Shown here piece by piece: positions 34,901 to 63,554 of a stretch of DNA of 64,000 bases. The notes beneath the pieces are model-generated. The model saw only the letters and a program-made list of their open reading frames with translations, did no database searches and had not been told where the DNA came from. The position numbers and the translations under genes are program-made. The stretch comes from Trichopria drosophilae (taxonomy: Eukaryota > Arthropoda > Insecta > Hymenoptera > Diapriidae). Location of the stretch: contig CM059584.1 of the NCBI GenBank assembly GCA_030407085.1, positions 136,948,001 through 137,012,000 of the forward strand. Reading direction: 5' to 3'. Position 1 is the first letter of the stretch; each line of letters begins with the position of its first letter.

Positions 34901-35949
34901 CATGTTACGAACGTATTCAGTCCATAAATTTATGGACGTAGATTGTATTTCCGGTCTACACATATACGGACGTCCATTATACGTACACAGCTGCACGTAC
35001 AAGTGATGTCCATTTTTCGACCAACAAGTGTTTTTTCATGGATGTAAAATGGACGTTCATCGTATGCGCATATGTGGACATCAAGTTACGTACGTGGACG
35101 TTCATTGACCAATCAGCACTGAACGTCCAATGAACGGATACGTACAGATCTGAAAATGATGTGTGCACATCTCTGTACGTTCAATGTCTACAACGACCCA
35201 GATAGCAATATTTATACTGGAAATTATATCTCTATAGATAACGTCCTCTAGTTAGACAGTATTACTGAATTTCAAAATGAATATAGTGGCATCGTATTTT
35301 ACGTAGTAGTGAATTATTTTTGTGAACTATGAAAATAAGAACAATTTTTATAAATTAATTATCAAACGTACTTTATCACAAGCAGGATTTCTGTCATCAC
35401 ATGTCGGCGGACAATGTGTCCCACAGGGTTTCTTTACTTCCCTCACGCCACATACCTCTGCAGCACGTATTTCTACCGGCATTGAAAAGATTACATATTA
35501 TTATAGATCATTTTCATTGAGACGTACATTTATCATTTACAAATGTGTAAAAAAAAAATAATTTTGAAGAATTTAAAACCATCGTATGACTCCGTGAGAA
35601 ATATTTCGTCAAAGACACTTTTTTATCTGAGACCATGGCTTTAACCTACATGTGGAAAAACAACTTTTCAGCGGCAATAAAGAAAGTTAACGTTATAATT
35701 AAATATTTTTTAAATAGTTAATTTAATCAGATTATTATATATAAACACTGCAGTTATAAAAGAATCATCAATAATAAATTATTTGTGTTATTCGTAAACC
35801 AATATTTTCTTTGTGTAGTAGTTTTTTTCCTGTTCCGTTATCCGATGCTAATTTTGTGGTAAAGCAATTTGCTTTCAAACGAGTTACTCACCTACGCACA
35901 TGAAAATTACTGACACACACAAAACAAATAACATTGTTGATTTATACAT
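31995..35949 (-). CDS. Secreted TIL-domain serine protease inhibitor
   Basis: Built from three minus-strand exons: 35949-35892, 35472-35372 and 32090-31995 (84 residues). All junctions are GT-AG (GTGAGT, GTACGT; acceptors ccggtag and tttttcag) with matching phase. Exon 1 encodes a signal peptide from ATG 35949 (MYKSTMLFVLCVSVIF). Exons 2 and 3 form one trypsin-inhibitor-like cysteine-rich domain with ten cysteines: VCGVREVKKPCGTHCPPTC, then DDRNPAC, SC, ACEC, GYIRDSNDRC and EDC. That pattern, including CGTHCPPTC and the CECV-GYIR-S segment, is the TIL fold, which blocks serine proteases through a loop held by five disulfides. The protein is expected to be secreted. Its target protease cannot be told from sequence. 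Convergent with the odorant receptor. Confidence 0.88.
32091..35371 (-). other. TIL inhibitor intron 2
   Basis: About 3.3 kb. It contains short inverted repeats at about 33215-33255 against 33385-33432 (ctctcttat / accatgg words). A stretch at about 34750-35200 is dense in ggacgt/acgtcc words and self-complementary pieces such as gtccataaatttatggac. No nested gene is supported. Confidence 0.5.
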
Positions 35950-36334
35950 GACTGTATGGCACGAACGAAAACTTTGTGTCACTGAACGTTTATTGAAGTG
36001 AACAATTCTGACGAGCACGTTATATTACGTTAGGTATTCGTACATTCCCAATTTATAATACCGAGTAGGTTTACTGGAGATATGCAAATGTTAACAGAGA
36101 TAACAGCATACTTTATTATGCTTTTTGCACATTACTTTAAAACAAAAGCAAACAAATACAAATAAACTCGTGCGAAACTAGAATGAGGTTCAGGAAAGCT
36201 CCGTATTGTAGTCTGTTAATCATTGTATGCACCATATGTTATGTAAAAAAAATTATGTAAACTTCTTCCGATATGATTCCAACTAGTTAGCCATTCTTAC
36301 TCTACAGGTTTCTTCAATTAGCAAACTTTCATAT

Positions 36335-38160
36335 ATATAAGGTGCGTAATGGAACACACAAATAAGATTAAAGCGCACGTCTGCGCTCCATGCGAGTGCT
36401 ATTTGTGTCCTCCAATCAGATGACGATCGTCACTCATGAGACTTTTGTGACACTTGTATTAATGATTGGCTAATAGATGGAATGCGGCAAGAAGTTTGTA
36501 GTTTGTGCATGCCCAAATTATTTAATAAGGCTCATATGTGAGTGACGTGATTGGAGGACACATAGCACTCACATGGAGCGCAGACGTGCGCTTTAATCTA
36601 GTTTGTGAGTTCCAATATGCACCTTATGTGAACTCACGTTGCTATCTGGGTTCATGAATTAAATAGAATTACCATCCAGATCGCAGTTGGGTATAAAATT
36701 ATCCGCTCTTACCGTATTTGTGCCGAAAAATATGAGTTCAAATTTATAGAAGTCAATTTAACTTTGAAAATAAATTAAACATCCACCCCAGGTATCAAGG
36801 CGTGAGTCTCACGATGTCCTCATGTTTGAAATCTCACTTATGAGTGCATATGGGAGTTCGGGAATTAGTAAAATATACAGTAGGCCCCGCCCGAAGTTAT
36901 ACCGTCCAAATTTATATGTCTATCCAAAATTGTACATTTGGCTTGTCAAAAGTTATACCACTCTCTTCACCTCTGCTCACCCACTACATTGTCTCGCTGA
37001 GCCACACTCGCTTCACGACAGTCACACGCAGAAGCACTCATTGCATGGATATAAACAGAGTTACGGAAGTGGGGATAGTAAGGGGCTACTTTGGATAAAC
37101 TTCCGCCATTTTGAAAGAACCGACGGTATAACTTCCCAGATAGCAACGTGAGTTCATATAGGGTGCATAATGACACTCATAAATGAGACTATGCGAATGA
37201 AGGAATTCGCGCATGCGTAAACCGTTAACGTTCTGTCGCATAAGCGTTCCACCCGACGGCTATTGGTTACCGACTTATGCCGTTAGCCAATCATTACAAG
37301 TATCAAAATGTTCTCATTTAAGCGTGAAAGCGGAGACTTTTCGCACTTGCGCAATACATTAATCTCACACCTGAAGTCTCATGTTAACTCATATACGCCC
37401 TCACAAATGAGATCTCAAATGTGAGGACATAGTGAGACTCACGCCTTGCTATCTGGGTTAGGATGGGGACTACTGTACGGAATTGAACTGCGCACGCGCA
37501 AGAAATCTCCGCTTCTACGCATATACATATGAGACTTTTGTGATACTTCCCAGATAGCAAGGCGTAAGTCTCACTATATGTCCTCACATTTGAGATCTTA
37601 TTTGTGTGGGCGTATGAGTTCACATGAGACTTCAGGTGAGAGATAAATGCATTGCGCAAGCGCGAAAAGTCTCCGCTTCCACGCATAAATGAGAACTTTA
37701 TGATACTTGTAATGATTGACTAACGGTATAGGTCGGTAACCTATATACCCGTCGGGTGGAACGCCTATGCGACAGAACGTTAGTGGTTTGCGCATGCGCG
37801 AATTCCTTCATAAAAGCATAACTCATACGTGAGTGACAATTATTGTCAGGCGATTTGAGGACATATGATACTCATATGGAGACTCAGAATGAGATTTACT
37901 CTCACTTGTGAGTGCACATGGAGAACGATATGACACTCACGTTGCTATCTGGGTTGTCATGATTGGCTAATAGTCTTGGTGCGCAACCAATCAGCGTCGG
38001 GTGGAATGACTGTGCGGCAAGAAGGAAGTGGTTTGCGCATGCACAAGTTGTTCAGTAAGGCAAGACTCATTAGCACTCACATGGAGCGCAAACGTGCGCT
38101 TTAGTCTCATTTATGAGCGTCATTATGCACCCTATATGAATTCACGTTGCTATCTGGGAA
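36335..38160. mobile_element. Cluster of MITEs ending CCCAGATAGCAA
   Basis: At least three related elements lie together. 37137-37457 is close to the reverse complement of 37549-37957; each runs from cccagatagcaa to ttgctatctggg. 36335-36651 has inverted arms (aaggtgc-taatggaacac against gagttccaatatgcacctt) and a right end cgttgctatctggg. 37958-38159 is the right half of a copy like it. All share words such as gcgcatgcgc, gagcgcagacgtgcgcttt and caaatgtgaggacat. The degenerate end at 36790 (ccaggtatcaaggcgtgag) marks another partial copy. Non-coding. Confidence 0.75.
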
Positions 38161-38646
38161 ATACAAGGCCATGTTTGAATAACCAGAAGAAAATCTTAAA
38201 ACATTAGTTTAAAATCTGTTACCCAAAAATACATTCCTTAAAAGTTATATTGCCTAAAAGCGCTCTAAAATTGATCGGGACTTGGAAATATATCTCATTT
38301 TTTAATTAATTTGCATTTGTTAAGTTAGGAAATGACGTTATAAACAGGATGGGTTTAGCGGTCCCATAAGGAGCATTAAGAAATTGAAAGAATAAAATTA
38401 TTCTCAAACAGTTCACGTTGTTGATGAAATTCTTGCGAATTCACTTTTCTTTTTATTTCAATCTGTTGTTCTTTAAACGTACAATGTAATTTGTAACTAT
38501 ACTCTAAAATAATAATTCATTTTGAATTTACGCTGGAATATAACCTTTTTAACGAAAATACGACATTGTTAAAAGCGAATTTAATTGAAGTCGGTATTTA
38601 GACCTGAAACAGAAGCTAAATATATTTTCGAGTACAAATATGTTAC

Positions 38647-39128
38647 AGCACCTTTAAGGGGTTTCTAAAACCACTCGGTTGGTAACCTCAATTTCTAACC
38701 TCAAATAATCAAATTAAACAGAAACTTAATAACATTTTCAGTACAAATATATTTTAGGGCAATTTTACTGTTTTTTTTTTAATGTACGTCAAATTTCAAC
38801 TCAATCGGTTCAGAATCGGTCTAGAATTCGAAAAAATGTAGTTTTATTTTTACTCACGGGAATTTTCAATTATGAACCGTACATTAAAAAATGTATAAAA
38901 TTAGAGTAAAATTTTACTATAATTTTATGAGTTTTACTATAATTTTATAAGTAAAATTTGTGTGTGATTTAGTTGAAATTTGACGTACATTCAGAAAAAG
39001 AAAACAGTAAAATTGTCCTAAAATATATTTGCACTGAAACTGTTCTTAAGTTTCTATTTAATTTGAATATTCGAGGTTAGAAATTGAGGTTACCAACCGA
39101 GTGGTTTTAGAAACCCCTTAAAGGTGCT
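38647..39128. repeat. Foldback element with ~170-bp arms
   Basis: 38647-38815 (AGCACCTTTAAGGGG...) is the reverse complement of about 38963-39128 (...CCCCTTAAAGGTGCT) with few mismatches. The loop is about 150 bp. The outer words ttac and ctaa do not give a clear target duplication. Confidence 0.75.
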
Positions 39129-41258
39129 CTAACGCGGTCCGCTGATAAGGTAGGAATTATCGCTATAAATAATGTATGTATGTACATCAAATAAATATCA
39201 ATAAATTTTTAAAAATTCGATTGTTTTTTACTTATTACAATAATTGTCAGTGAATTCTGAGATCATTTCTTTGTCATTTATTCAGTGGCCGTTGTAGTAA
39301 TTGGAATTACCCTTACAGACATTTTTAATTTACGATTTTTAGCGTAAGAACCTACTTTATCGAAGGACAACTTTGGAACCCTTGGAATCGACTGAGAATC
39401 TCAGAAAGATGAATTTTACTTATTTTCGAAAATTCTCGATGATTTCTAAATTAATTTCTTTGCAATTTTTAAGCGCACGCAGCTTAATTTCTCTTTGTCT
39501 ACTTACCCCCACCCCCCTGTTTAGTTCCCCTGGAAACACAAGTGTTTATTTGTCCACCAATGCCGTTTAAGTGGGTTAAAAATTCTACAATATCATTGGT
39601 TCGAAATTGCCGTCGTTTTCCTGATGCGCTAATAGTGTTTTGTTCAGCAAACATATTTCCGGTATCGACTGCCGTTAGCGACAAAGTCAATGGCGTAAAA
39701 TTTAACTTCAGCACGTTTCTTCATCGCTTCGTTTGCGCTTCCCGAAACGCTTTGTTTTACTCGCCGATTTCTCAGAATAATCCTACAGTTAATTTTAAAG
39801 AAATAATTTATTTCTAACTAAAGGATTTACGGTTGCATCAACACTATTGTCTGGTCGGCGATATGTAAGTAGAAAAGCATACAAATAATTTTCATCTTTC
39901 ACGTTTTTCTAAAATTTTTTTGTTTCCTGGAAAATCATGAGCAAATACTTTTTGTTTTTCAAACATTTCCTGGTAATGTCTACAATGAATATTTTTTGTA
40001 AAAATAATACATTTCTTCATTGCTTTTGGTTTTTTCAAAATATTTCACACTTTTCAGTGCAGTTTTTTTTCCTAAACTATTGTATTGAATAGCAATTTGC
40101 TACTGATTTTTCAGAATTATTGTAAATTTATATTTCTTACCAATAAATTTTAGAAAGTTCTGAAAAAAACATTTTAAAATTTTTGTAACGAAACTGCAGT
40201 AGTCCATTTAGTCGTCTACAAGTAATGTTTGTGTTAAAAAAATTCCACATTTTTTCAAACTAATTTAGTCGTTCAATATTCCATTTGATTTGATTAATTA
40301 ATACAATTTATGGACAATACTATAAGTTAAAAATATGTAAAATCATGTGCTGTTTTTTATGTAACAAAAATTTGAATCATTTTTAAAGTAAAGCAATTAT
40401 CGTAATTTTCAATTAAAAAATTTTCTAAGCATATTACAATGCAAGAACCAACAATCAATTTGTCGTTTTTTACAGATCTTTTGTCTTTAATTTTCCTACA
40501 TCTTTATGTGCAAAAAAAAGGATAAAAGATCTGTCAACAACAGAATCATTGCGCATGGATAAGTACTTGTACTTCACATAATTTTAAGTGTCCTTCGAGC
40601 GTTTCGGGTGTTAAAATAGTAGTTCATCGAAAGGAATACCAAAAAAATCAACTACAACAAATAAAAAAAAAAACAGAAAATTTTACACAGTGATTATTCA
40701 TTTTTTAGGTACCTTTTTCAGAATTTCTTTGCATAAATTATCAAAAATACATAAAAAACTGTAAAACAAATTTTTGTTTCCACTCCTGTTTTTCAGGCTG
40801 TGAATTTCGTTACCCCGTGATGTAATTCTACTCGATTCTCGTAACATTTTTGTGCACAAGTGTAGGTGTTTAATGCTGCGATATTACGATTAATTATATA
40901 TTTTTGGTTTTCTTTTGTTAAAATACCATTGGAATACGAGCGAATTTTCATGTATTTTTACCATTGTGGTACGTTTTTATTTTTATGTATTTTACATTTC
41001 GTTTTTTTTTTGTCAAAAGTCCCTTTTACATCCTTTTTTTAACCTTTCAAATTTAAATTGTCCTTCTGTGGTTTTTTAAGTCTTGTTTTCTGCGTATGAA
41101 TAAATGTTTGATTAAGAAAAGTAATTCGTTTTTCAAATCCGAAGAAATATGACAATATTATTTAAGTTTTAACTTCGAGAAACTAAAAAATAGTATGAAG
41201 CCATTCAAAATTATATGCATATTGTTTTTCATCTATAAATTATTTTATAATATACATA

Positions 41259-41564
41259 CAGTAGCCTTCCCTTATTTCAACTTTATTCCTTCCTCTATTT
41301 TAACTTTTTCCCCTCGGTCGTTCTCCCACTATTCGTCGTGACGTCAGTTCACACATGCATCTGTATGTGTATACAAATCAGGTGGTACACTGTAAAAAAT
41401 CGAAATGAATTTTACAATTGCACATAGACGCGAAGAAAGATGCCACCATATCTGTTTTCTCTTTCTTAGATCCTTAGTGGTGGGGATGAGTGGAAGCGTT
41501 AGAATAAGGAAAGGAACCGCCATCTTCCTTGTCTCAAAAAGTTAAAATAAGGGGAGGGCTACTG
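41259..41564. mobile_element. CAGTAG-type MITE, copy 1
   Basis: Inverted ends CAGTAGCCTTCCCTTATTT and TAAGGGGAGGGCTACTG, with TA outside both (41257-41258 and 41565-41566). 306 bp, non-coding. Same family as 47275-47407 and probably 50709-50937. Confidence 0.75.
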
Positions 41565-42817
41565 TATACAGTATGTAGTATGCAACAAAAATTATATGAT
41601 TATTTTTTTTCTCTATTTAATTTAAAAACTTTGTGAAAATGTTTTAAGAAACGATTACTTTTATTATGTAATAATAAAAAATTGTAAATAAACAAAACAA
41701 TTTTCCATGTTTACGATTTTATAAATATAGGTTCCTTGTATACATAGACCCCTTATGAAAAAGTTGCAAAGCATCTTAGGGAAATGGAAAAACTAAGTTA
41801 TTGAAACTTTATGGAACTATAACAAACAATCTTTCGAAAAATACGAAAAAAATATTTTTTTTTTTTACAACAAATTTAATGGTAATATAATAACAATTTT
41901 ATAAAAATGTTTGATAAAAAAGATTTTTTTTTCGTCGAAAAAATAAAATTTTTTAAAATCCATAATTAGTTAAAAAATATGTTTTTTTATTCACCAAATT
42001 TGCTTTCAATGTTTAAATTAAAAACAACGAAAAAATTAAAATTAAACAGGGTTCAATTTTTTGGGTAGAGAACCCGTATACAAAATTTGCAGCCAAATCT
42101 GAAACGGTGATGTCCAACAATAGCAAAATTAAACGTTTTAGCGTGAAAAAATTTGTTTTTTCCAAATAAAGGCTATTCAAATTTGTTAATCTATTTTAAA
42201 AATTAAAAAAAAAACAACAATTGGAAAACAGAAAAATATATTTTCTAAATAATTACGTATGGATTTTAAAAAATTCCATTTTATTTGAAAAAAAAAATTT
42301 GTTTCTGATTTTTATTTTATTACAATTGAATTCCTCCTCAAAAATCACTAAAGAAATAATTTCTGGGGAATTTTTGAACGTTTGTTTGATATAGCTGATT
42401 TTGTGCCCAGACTCTCCCCTTGTGATAACAAAAAAAAAAAATTTTATTATAAATTGTAATGTAATAATTGTATCAGGCTTACAATTAAAAAGTTGAAATC
42501 AAAACTATTTTTAGTCCTTTTTTAGTCCATTTTTCTACCTCAAGTCCCTTTTTTAGTTCCTTTTTTTCCTTTTTTTAAGGGGACAAAGCACTGGGAGTTC
42601 TGTTTATGCATTAATTTATTAATTTATTAATTTATTTATGAAAATTGTTTATGTTATTTAATTGTAACATTCAGAACATTTGTTTGTTTTAATTGTTTTT
42701 AAAAGTTACAATATTTGATCTCTACCTGGATAAAAAAATTTCTGCAGCATCATGTCTTATTTTCAAATAAATTCTAAATATTTTAAGGCTTCGTTAAGTT
42801 TTTTATTCCTTCATAAG

Positions 42818-47073
<4,256 letters not shown>

Positions 47074-47198
47074 ATTTCTTTTACTTATATCATTTTAAAC
47101 GAATTTGCAACGACTTAAGTGTAAAATACGTTTGCATGTTTAAAATCTTATTTATTTGTAATAAGTAAAATTACAATAATTATATTTACGTGAAATAG

Positions 47199-47204
47199 AA
47201 TAAA
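47199..47204 (+). promoter_or_regulatory. Poly(A) signal AATAAA of helicase A
   Basis: AATAAA about 126 bases after the stop codon at 47071-47073. Confidence 0.5.
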
Positions 47205-47274
47205 TCAGTTTAATTTGTGACTACATTTACAATTTCATTTCCTCCCTCATCCAACTCCGCCCGTAAACTATGTA

Positions 47275-47407
47275 CAGTAGTCCTCCCCTTATTTTAACTT
47301 TTTTCCCCGCGTGAGTTCCCCCACCATTCGTCATGCGCACTCTTTTAAATGTGAAGAAGCCGCCATCTTTCTTGACTCGAATGGTTAAAATATGGGGAGG
47401 ACCACTG
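47275..47407. mobile_element. CAGTAG-type MITE, copy 2
   Basis: Ends CAGTAGTCCTCCCCTTATTT and ATATGGGGAGGACCACTG with TA on both sides. 133 bp, a shorter relative of 41259-41564 sharing the central ccgccatctt word. Confidence 0.75.
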
Positions 47408-47582
47408 TATTGATGTTTCTAGACTGTTCCGGCATTTTACGTTTGAGCGGTTTTCTCTGAATACGAAATACAACTACAATTCGTATTGCAATTGTGACAT
47501 ATATATATCCAAAGTAAATATTTTAATTGTTTGGTTATATCAAAAAAAGAATATTTAATAAAAAACCGGCAAACTTAGGGAA

Positions 47583-47858
47583 CTATTTTTTGGTGGCGTA
47601 GGAACGCGCGGAGTGTCCGCCATCTTGTGTTCGTCGTCTATCGTCCTTTGCGTCACGGGCTTCTCGCAATTTGTTTCCAACGTCGAGTCGTCTACGGAAA
47701 TTGTTAAAAAAGACCAAGATTATTGTACCACTACTTATTATTGGATAAATGACAATGTAAGTACGACAATGGTATAACATTTCGTATTTTTCTTTGTCGC
47801 CGGCATCCAGTAGTTTACGAGTATCGTCGAAAATTTGTCTCGGCAACAAATCACGCTT
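47583..47858 (-). CDS. Uncharacterised single-membrane-segment ORF, doubtful
   Basis: The minus-strand frame has no in-frame ATG at its head. It could begin at a splice acceptor (gctttag, exon from 47858) or at a TTG. It reads DLLPRQIFDDTRKLLDAG, a hydrophobic run around YIVIYPIISSGTIILVFF, then a very basic, charged tail ending at TAA 47583. One membrane segment plus a basic tail is the only visible feature. An upstream ATG (MKSSDIAEALEA) is in another frame and meets a stop. I recognise no family. It may be a last exon of a small gene, a pseudogene or chance. Confidence 0.25.
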   Translation of the reverse strand, partial: KRDLLPRQIFDDTRKLLDAGDKEKYEMLYHCRTYIVIYPIISSGTIILVFFNNFRRRLDVGNKLREARDAKDDRRRTQDGGHSARSYATKK

Positions 47859-47859
47859 C

Positions 47860-48820
47860 TAAAGCTTCTGCAATGTCGGACGACTTCATTAGTTTGCCGA
47901 TTTTTTCACTTGTCTCTTATTCTATTTTAATTTGTTTAAAATTCTGTTGCAATTTTTCTAAACTTTTTTTTGGTTTGAAATTTTGGACGCTTGGTTACGC
48001 TTCTATGAGCAATTAGGAAGTAATTATGTATAATTTATGCACAATGGGTAGAATTTAATACACAATTATTAAATGGGTTTTAAAGTATTAAATGTTCACT
48101 AGCATTTATTGCATGAAACTGCATCTAATGTTTAGACAGCCATCGTCAGTCGAGCGTAGACATCAAAATGATGCTATCACATCTTTATGTTATATTCCTA
48201 ATGATTCGTAGTCATTGAAGTGTTTCGACTAAAAAATATATTACATTTGATAATATTAAACTCTTAATTTCTTCAACTTTATTAAATTTAAAAATATGAG
48301 CACAAATTCGTAGTAAATGCTTCTAATTTTTTCTTGACGAAGGATCGTCTTAACTTGATCCGTGGCTTGAAACTGAAGATTTTTTGTTCTGATGTTTTAT
48401 AGTAAACAAATCGGTGACTTTTGGCCTATTAGTTTATCTTTTTCCTCAGAAAATTAAAATACTTGATGTTGAGTTCTTCGTCAATGTTTCAGAACTTTAT
48501 GCTTCCTTACCAAGAGACATTGGGATTAATTATGAGAATTAATGTTCGTAGGTTTAAATCCTTTTTTTTATTTTACTGACTGATTAGAAATTTGATGCTA
48601 ATAAATATGTTTCGGTTTGTCACAGTTTTGATTTCATTGACACAAGAAATTCTAAAAATGTTAATAACTGAATTAGTACTATTATCTATTGTGAGAAAAA
48701 TTATTTATTTGAATATGATTATTAAAAAGTCTACTGTAACTTTTATCAGATTTTTTTAATGTTTTTTAATGCCTACAAATATCAGGACAAATATAAACGG
48801 GAGGATTAATATTGGTATTT
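47860..48820. other. Intergenic AT-rich DNA
   Basis: No gene or element supported. Confidence 0.35.
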
Positions 48821-49303
48821 ATTAATTGAGGGGTCCGGTGCAATAAGGACACAGCGCTCGAACCGACCCATCGTAAGTAGTAACAGTCGGTTTTGCAGTT
48901 TGTTTCATTTATTCTGTTTTGCTTAATAGATAGCAATTTGCAGCCAGTGACAAAGTTATTGGTATTAAAAATACCTGCAATTTGAGCCATCACTCGTTTC
49001 AATTCGATGAAAATCTAGTCCAGGGAAGTCTTCGGAAGACGCATTTTTCACCGGTTGACAATAGCCAGTGAGACATAGAAATACGCGGTTTCCGAAGGCT
49101 CCCCTGGACTTAATTTTCATCGAATTGAAACGAGTGATGGCTCAAATTGCAGGTATTTTTAATACCAACAACTTTGTCAGTGGCGGAAAATTGCTATTAA
49201 GTAAAACAGAATAAATGAAATAAACTGCAAAACCGACTGTTACTACTTACGATGGGTCGGTTCGAGCACTCGTGCCCTTATTGCAAGGAACCCCTCAATT
49301 AAT
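48821..49303. repeat. Foldback element with ~213-bp arms
   Basis: 48821-49034 (attaattgaggggt...) is an inverted copy of 49091-49303 (...acccctcaattaat), with a loop of about 56 bp. Shared inner words include aaccgacccatcgtaagtag and cgtttcaattcgatgaaaat. If transcribed it would form a long hairpin. Confidence 0.85.
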
Positions 49304-50494
49304 GACTGATTAGACACTTAAAATTTCAAATTTTATTATTTAATATTGTGATATATTAAGAATTATTTATTCGTTGGTTATATAATTCCTTAAATAAAAA
49401 TATATACATTAGAGTTAAGTAATTGGTCGCTTAAATAACTATTGGGTACCAAAACCAATTTGTCCTTTCCGTGTATAGAATTTGATACAATACTTCATCA
49501 CATATTGGATCCGCCATTTTGAATTTTGAAAATCTGTTTCCGGAAATTTCAATTCAATTCAACGTAAAGAAAAATGTATGCTTCAAAAGGTTAATACAGG
49601 TGGCTTTAATTAATTTAGGGCTGATAGTTAATGGCTGATTGTATTCGAACATAATATTCAAATATTTTTTGTTATTGTAGCTTTAAATTATGTCTCGCAG
49701 TTAATTGATTTTGATGTGTAAATTTTAATTTTACAGTGCAAATTACATGTGAATTTAATTATATTTTCTGGATTCGCATGCTAGTTGCTTTATACATCCT
49801 ATTCTATTTAATACATTTTTATCGATAACATCTGAATTACAATAAATTTATTCATAATATTTTATGCATTATCTTATTATTTATTATATTTACATTCCTT
49901 TTTAATTGTTGAAAAGTAACTCCGCCATTCACTAATTTCTTAATAGGACTGAATTTTAGCCTTTTTACAACAAAAAATAATGCTTGTTTCACAATTGTAT
50001 TTTTTACATCCCAGTATTTGTATACTAATATTATTTAATTGAATATTCAGAACAATTATGAATTAAAAATTTAACAAAAGAACTCTATACATAATTGCAT
50101 TTTACTACACGCCATTATGTTCATAACAAACCGTTAGAAACATGAATATTTGAACAGCATAACACTTATCTCTGATGGGTTCTACAAGTTACAAGGAATC
50201 AATACTTATTTCATATTCAGCTGACGGTTGCATTCTTATAATATTCCCATTCAGCCTATTTAGAGCTGTATTGTAAACAATTGCAATGAATTTTTCCACA
50301 CTAAACTTAGGGAATTACGAATCTACATTGAACATAATAATCTTACGGCTTGCCGTGTAAAATTACCACATTCAATGATGTAAAATGATCATTTTATTGG
50401 ATTGGAGGACACATATAGCACTCTATGCATTTGACTCATTTGTGGGTGTCATTATGCATCCTATGTGAACTCACGTTGCTATCTGGGACTACGT
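49304..50494. other. Intergenic AT-rich DNA with repeat scraps
   Basis: A single diverged GGATCCGCCATTTTG module copy lies near 49505. The right end of a CCCAGATAGCAA-family MITE (ending cacgttgctatctggg) lies at about 50395-50488. Confidence 0.45.
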
Positions 50495-50498
50495 TTAA

Positions 50499-51103
50499 CC
50501 CTTTCATTCACGAATTTTTCCAGTAATGATTTTTTTTTTCTTAAAATTGATATACAAATATAGAGGTTTTTGAAAAATTACCATTTCTCAGAATTTCGGT
50601 CCGACATATTGGATCCGCCATTTTGAATTTTGTAAATCTGATATTGGATTCGTAATCAGCGCCCGAAAAAAACCGTGTATACCAAACGTCAAATAATAAT
50701 AGCTATTACAGTAGTCCCCTCTTATGCCCATATTCTTGAGGGAAACAAGATGGCGGCGCCTTCCCTTAAGTCGTATTTCCCCTCACCTCCCACCACGTGA
50801 ATTACCATTTGCTATGCGCACACACACATACAGGTACAGCGCGAGGGAATCCCTCAGGGGAAAAATATGACTTGGAGGATGGGAAATATATGCGTGGGGG
50901 AGGGGGGGTATATGACTTAATGGGGGGTGGGCTACTGTAGTTCGTCCTGGCATGAATTTCTTTTTTGAAAATAATTTCTTATTAACAATAATTATTTTTC
51001 ATAATTATGCAATATTATTATTTTGTAATAACATTTATTGGAGTCTTAGCAAGGGCAGGAACAGGAAACCATAACGAAATCGTTGACGAACCACTCATAA
51101 GGG
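50499..51103. mobile_element. TTAA-flanked element containing a nested MITE
   Basis: Left end CCCTTTCATTCACGAA and right end CCACTCATAAGGG lie between TTAA sites (50495-50498 and 51104-51107). The inverted match is short (CCCTTT...). The interior has one copy of the GGATCCGCCATTTTG module and a nested CAGTAG-type MITE. Confidence 0.5.
50709..50937. mobile_element. CAGTAG-type MITE, copy 3
   Basis: Ends CAGTAGTCCCCTCTTATGCC and tggggggtgggctactg with TA flanks (50707-50708 and 50938-50939). 229 bp, related at the termini to the other two copies. Confidence 0.6.
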
Positions 51104-51107
51104 TTAA

Positions 51108-63554
<12,447 letters not shown>

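Larger units (their letters stand above)
38160..42817. other. Region upstream of helicase A
   Basis: Mostly AT-rich with many poly-A/T runs. It holds one foldback (38647-39128) and one MITE (41259-41564). The 5' exon of helicase A should lie here, since its first visible exon opens mid-codon. I could not place it. Confidence 0.4.

Noticed and set aside
34750..35200. Possible transposon made of ggacgt/acgtcc words near TIL exon 2
   Set aside because: Only scattered short palindromes and one end-like word (cccagatagcaa at 35198) were seen; no paired termini or target duplication.
36822..37795. Several ~70-110-codon frames
   Set aside because: They overlap the CCCAGATAGCAA MITE copies on both strands.
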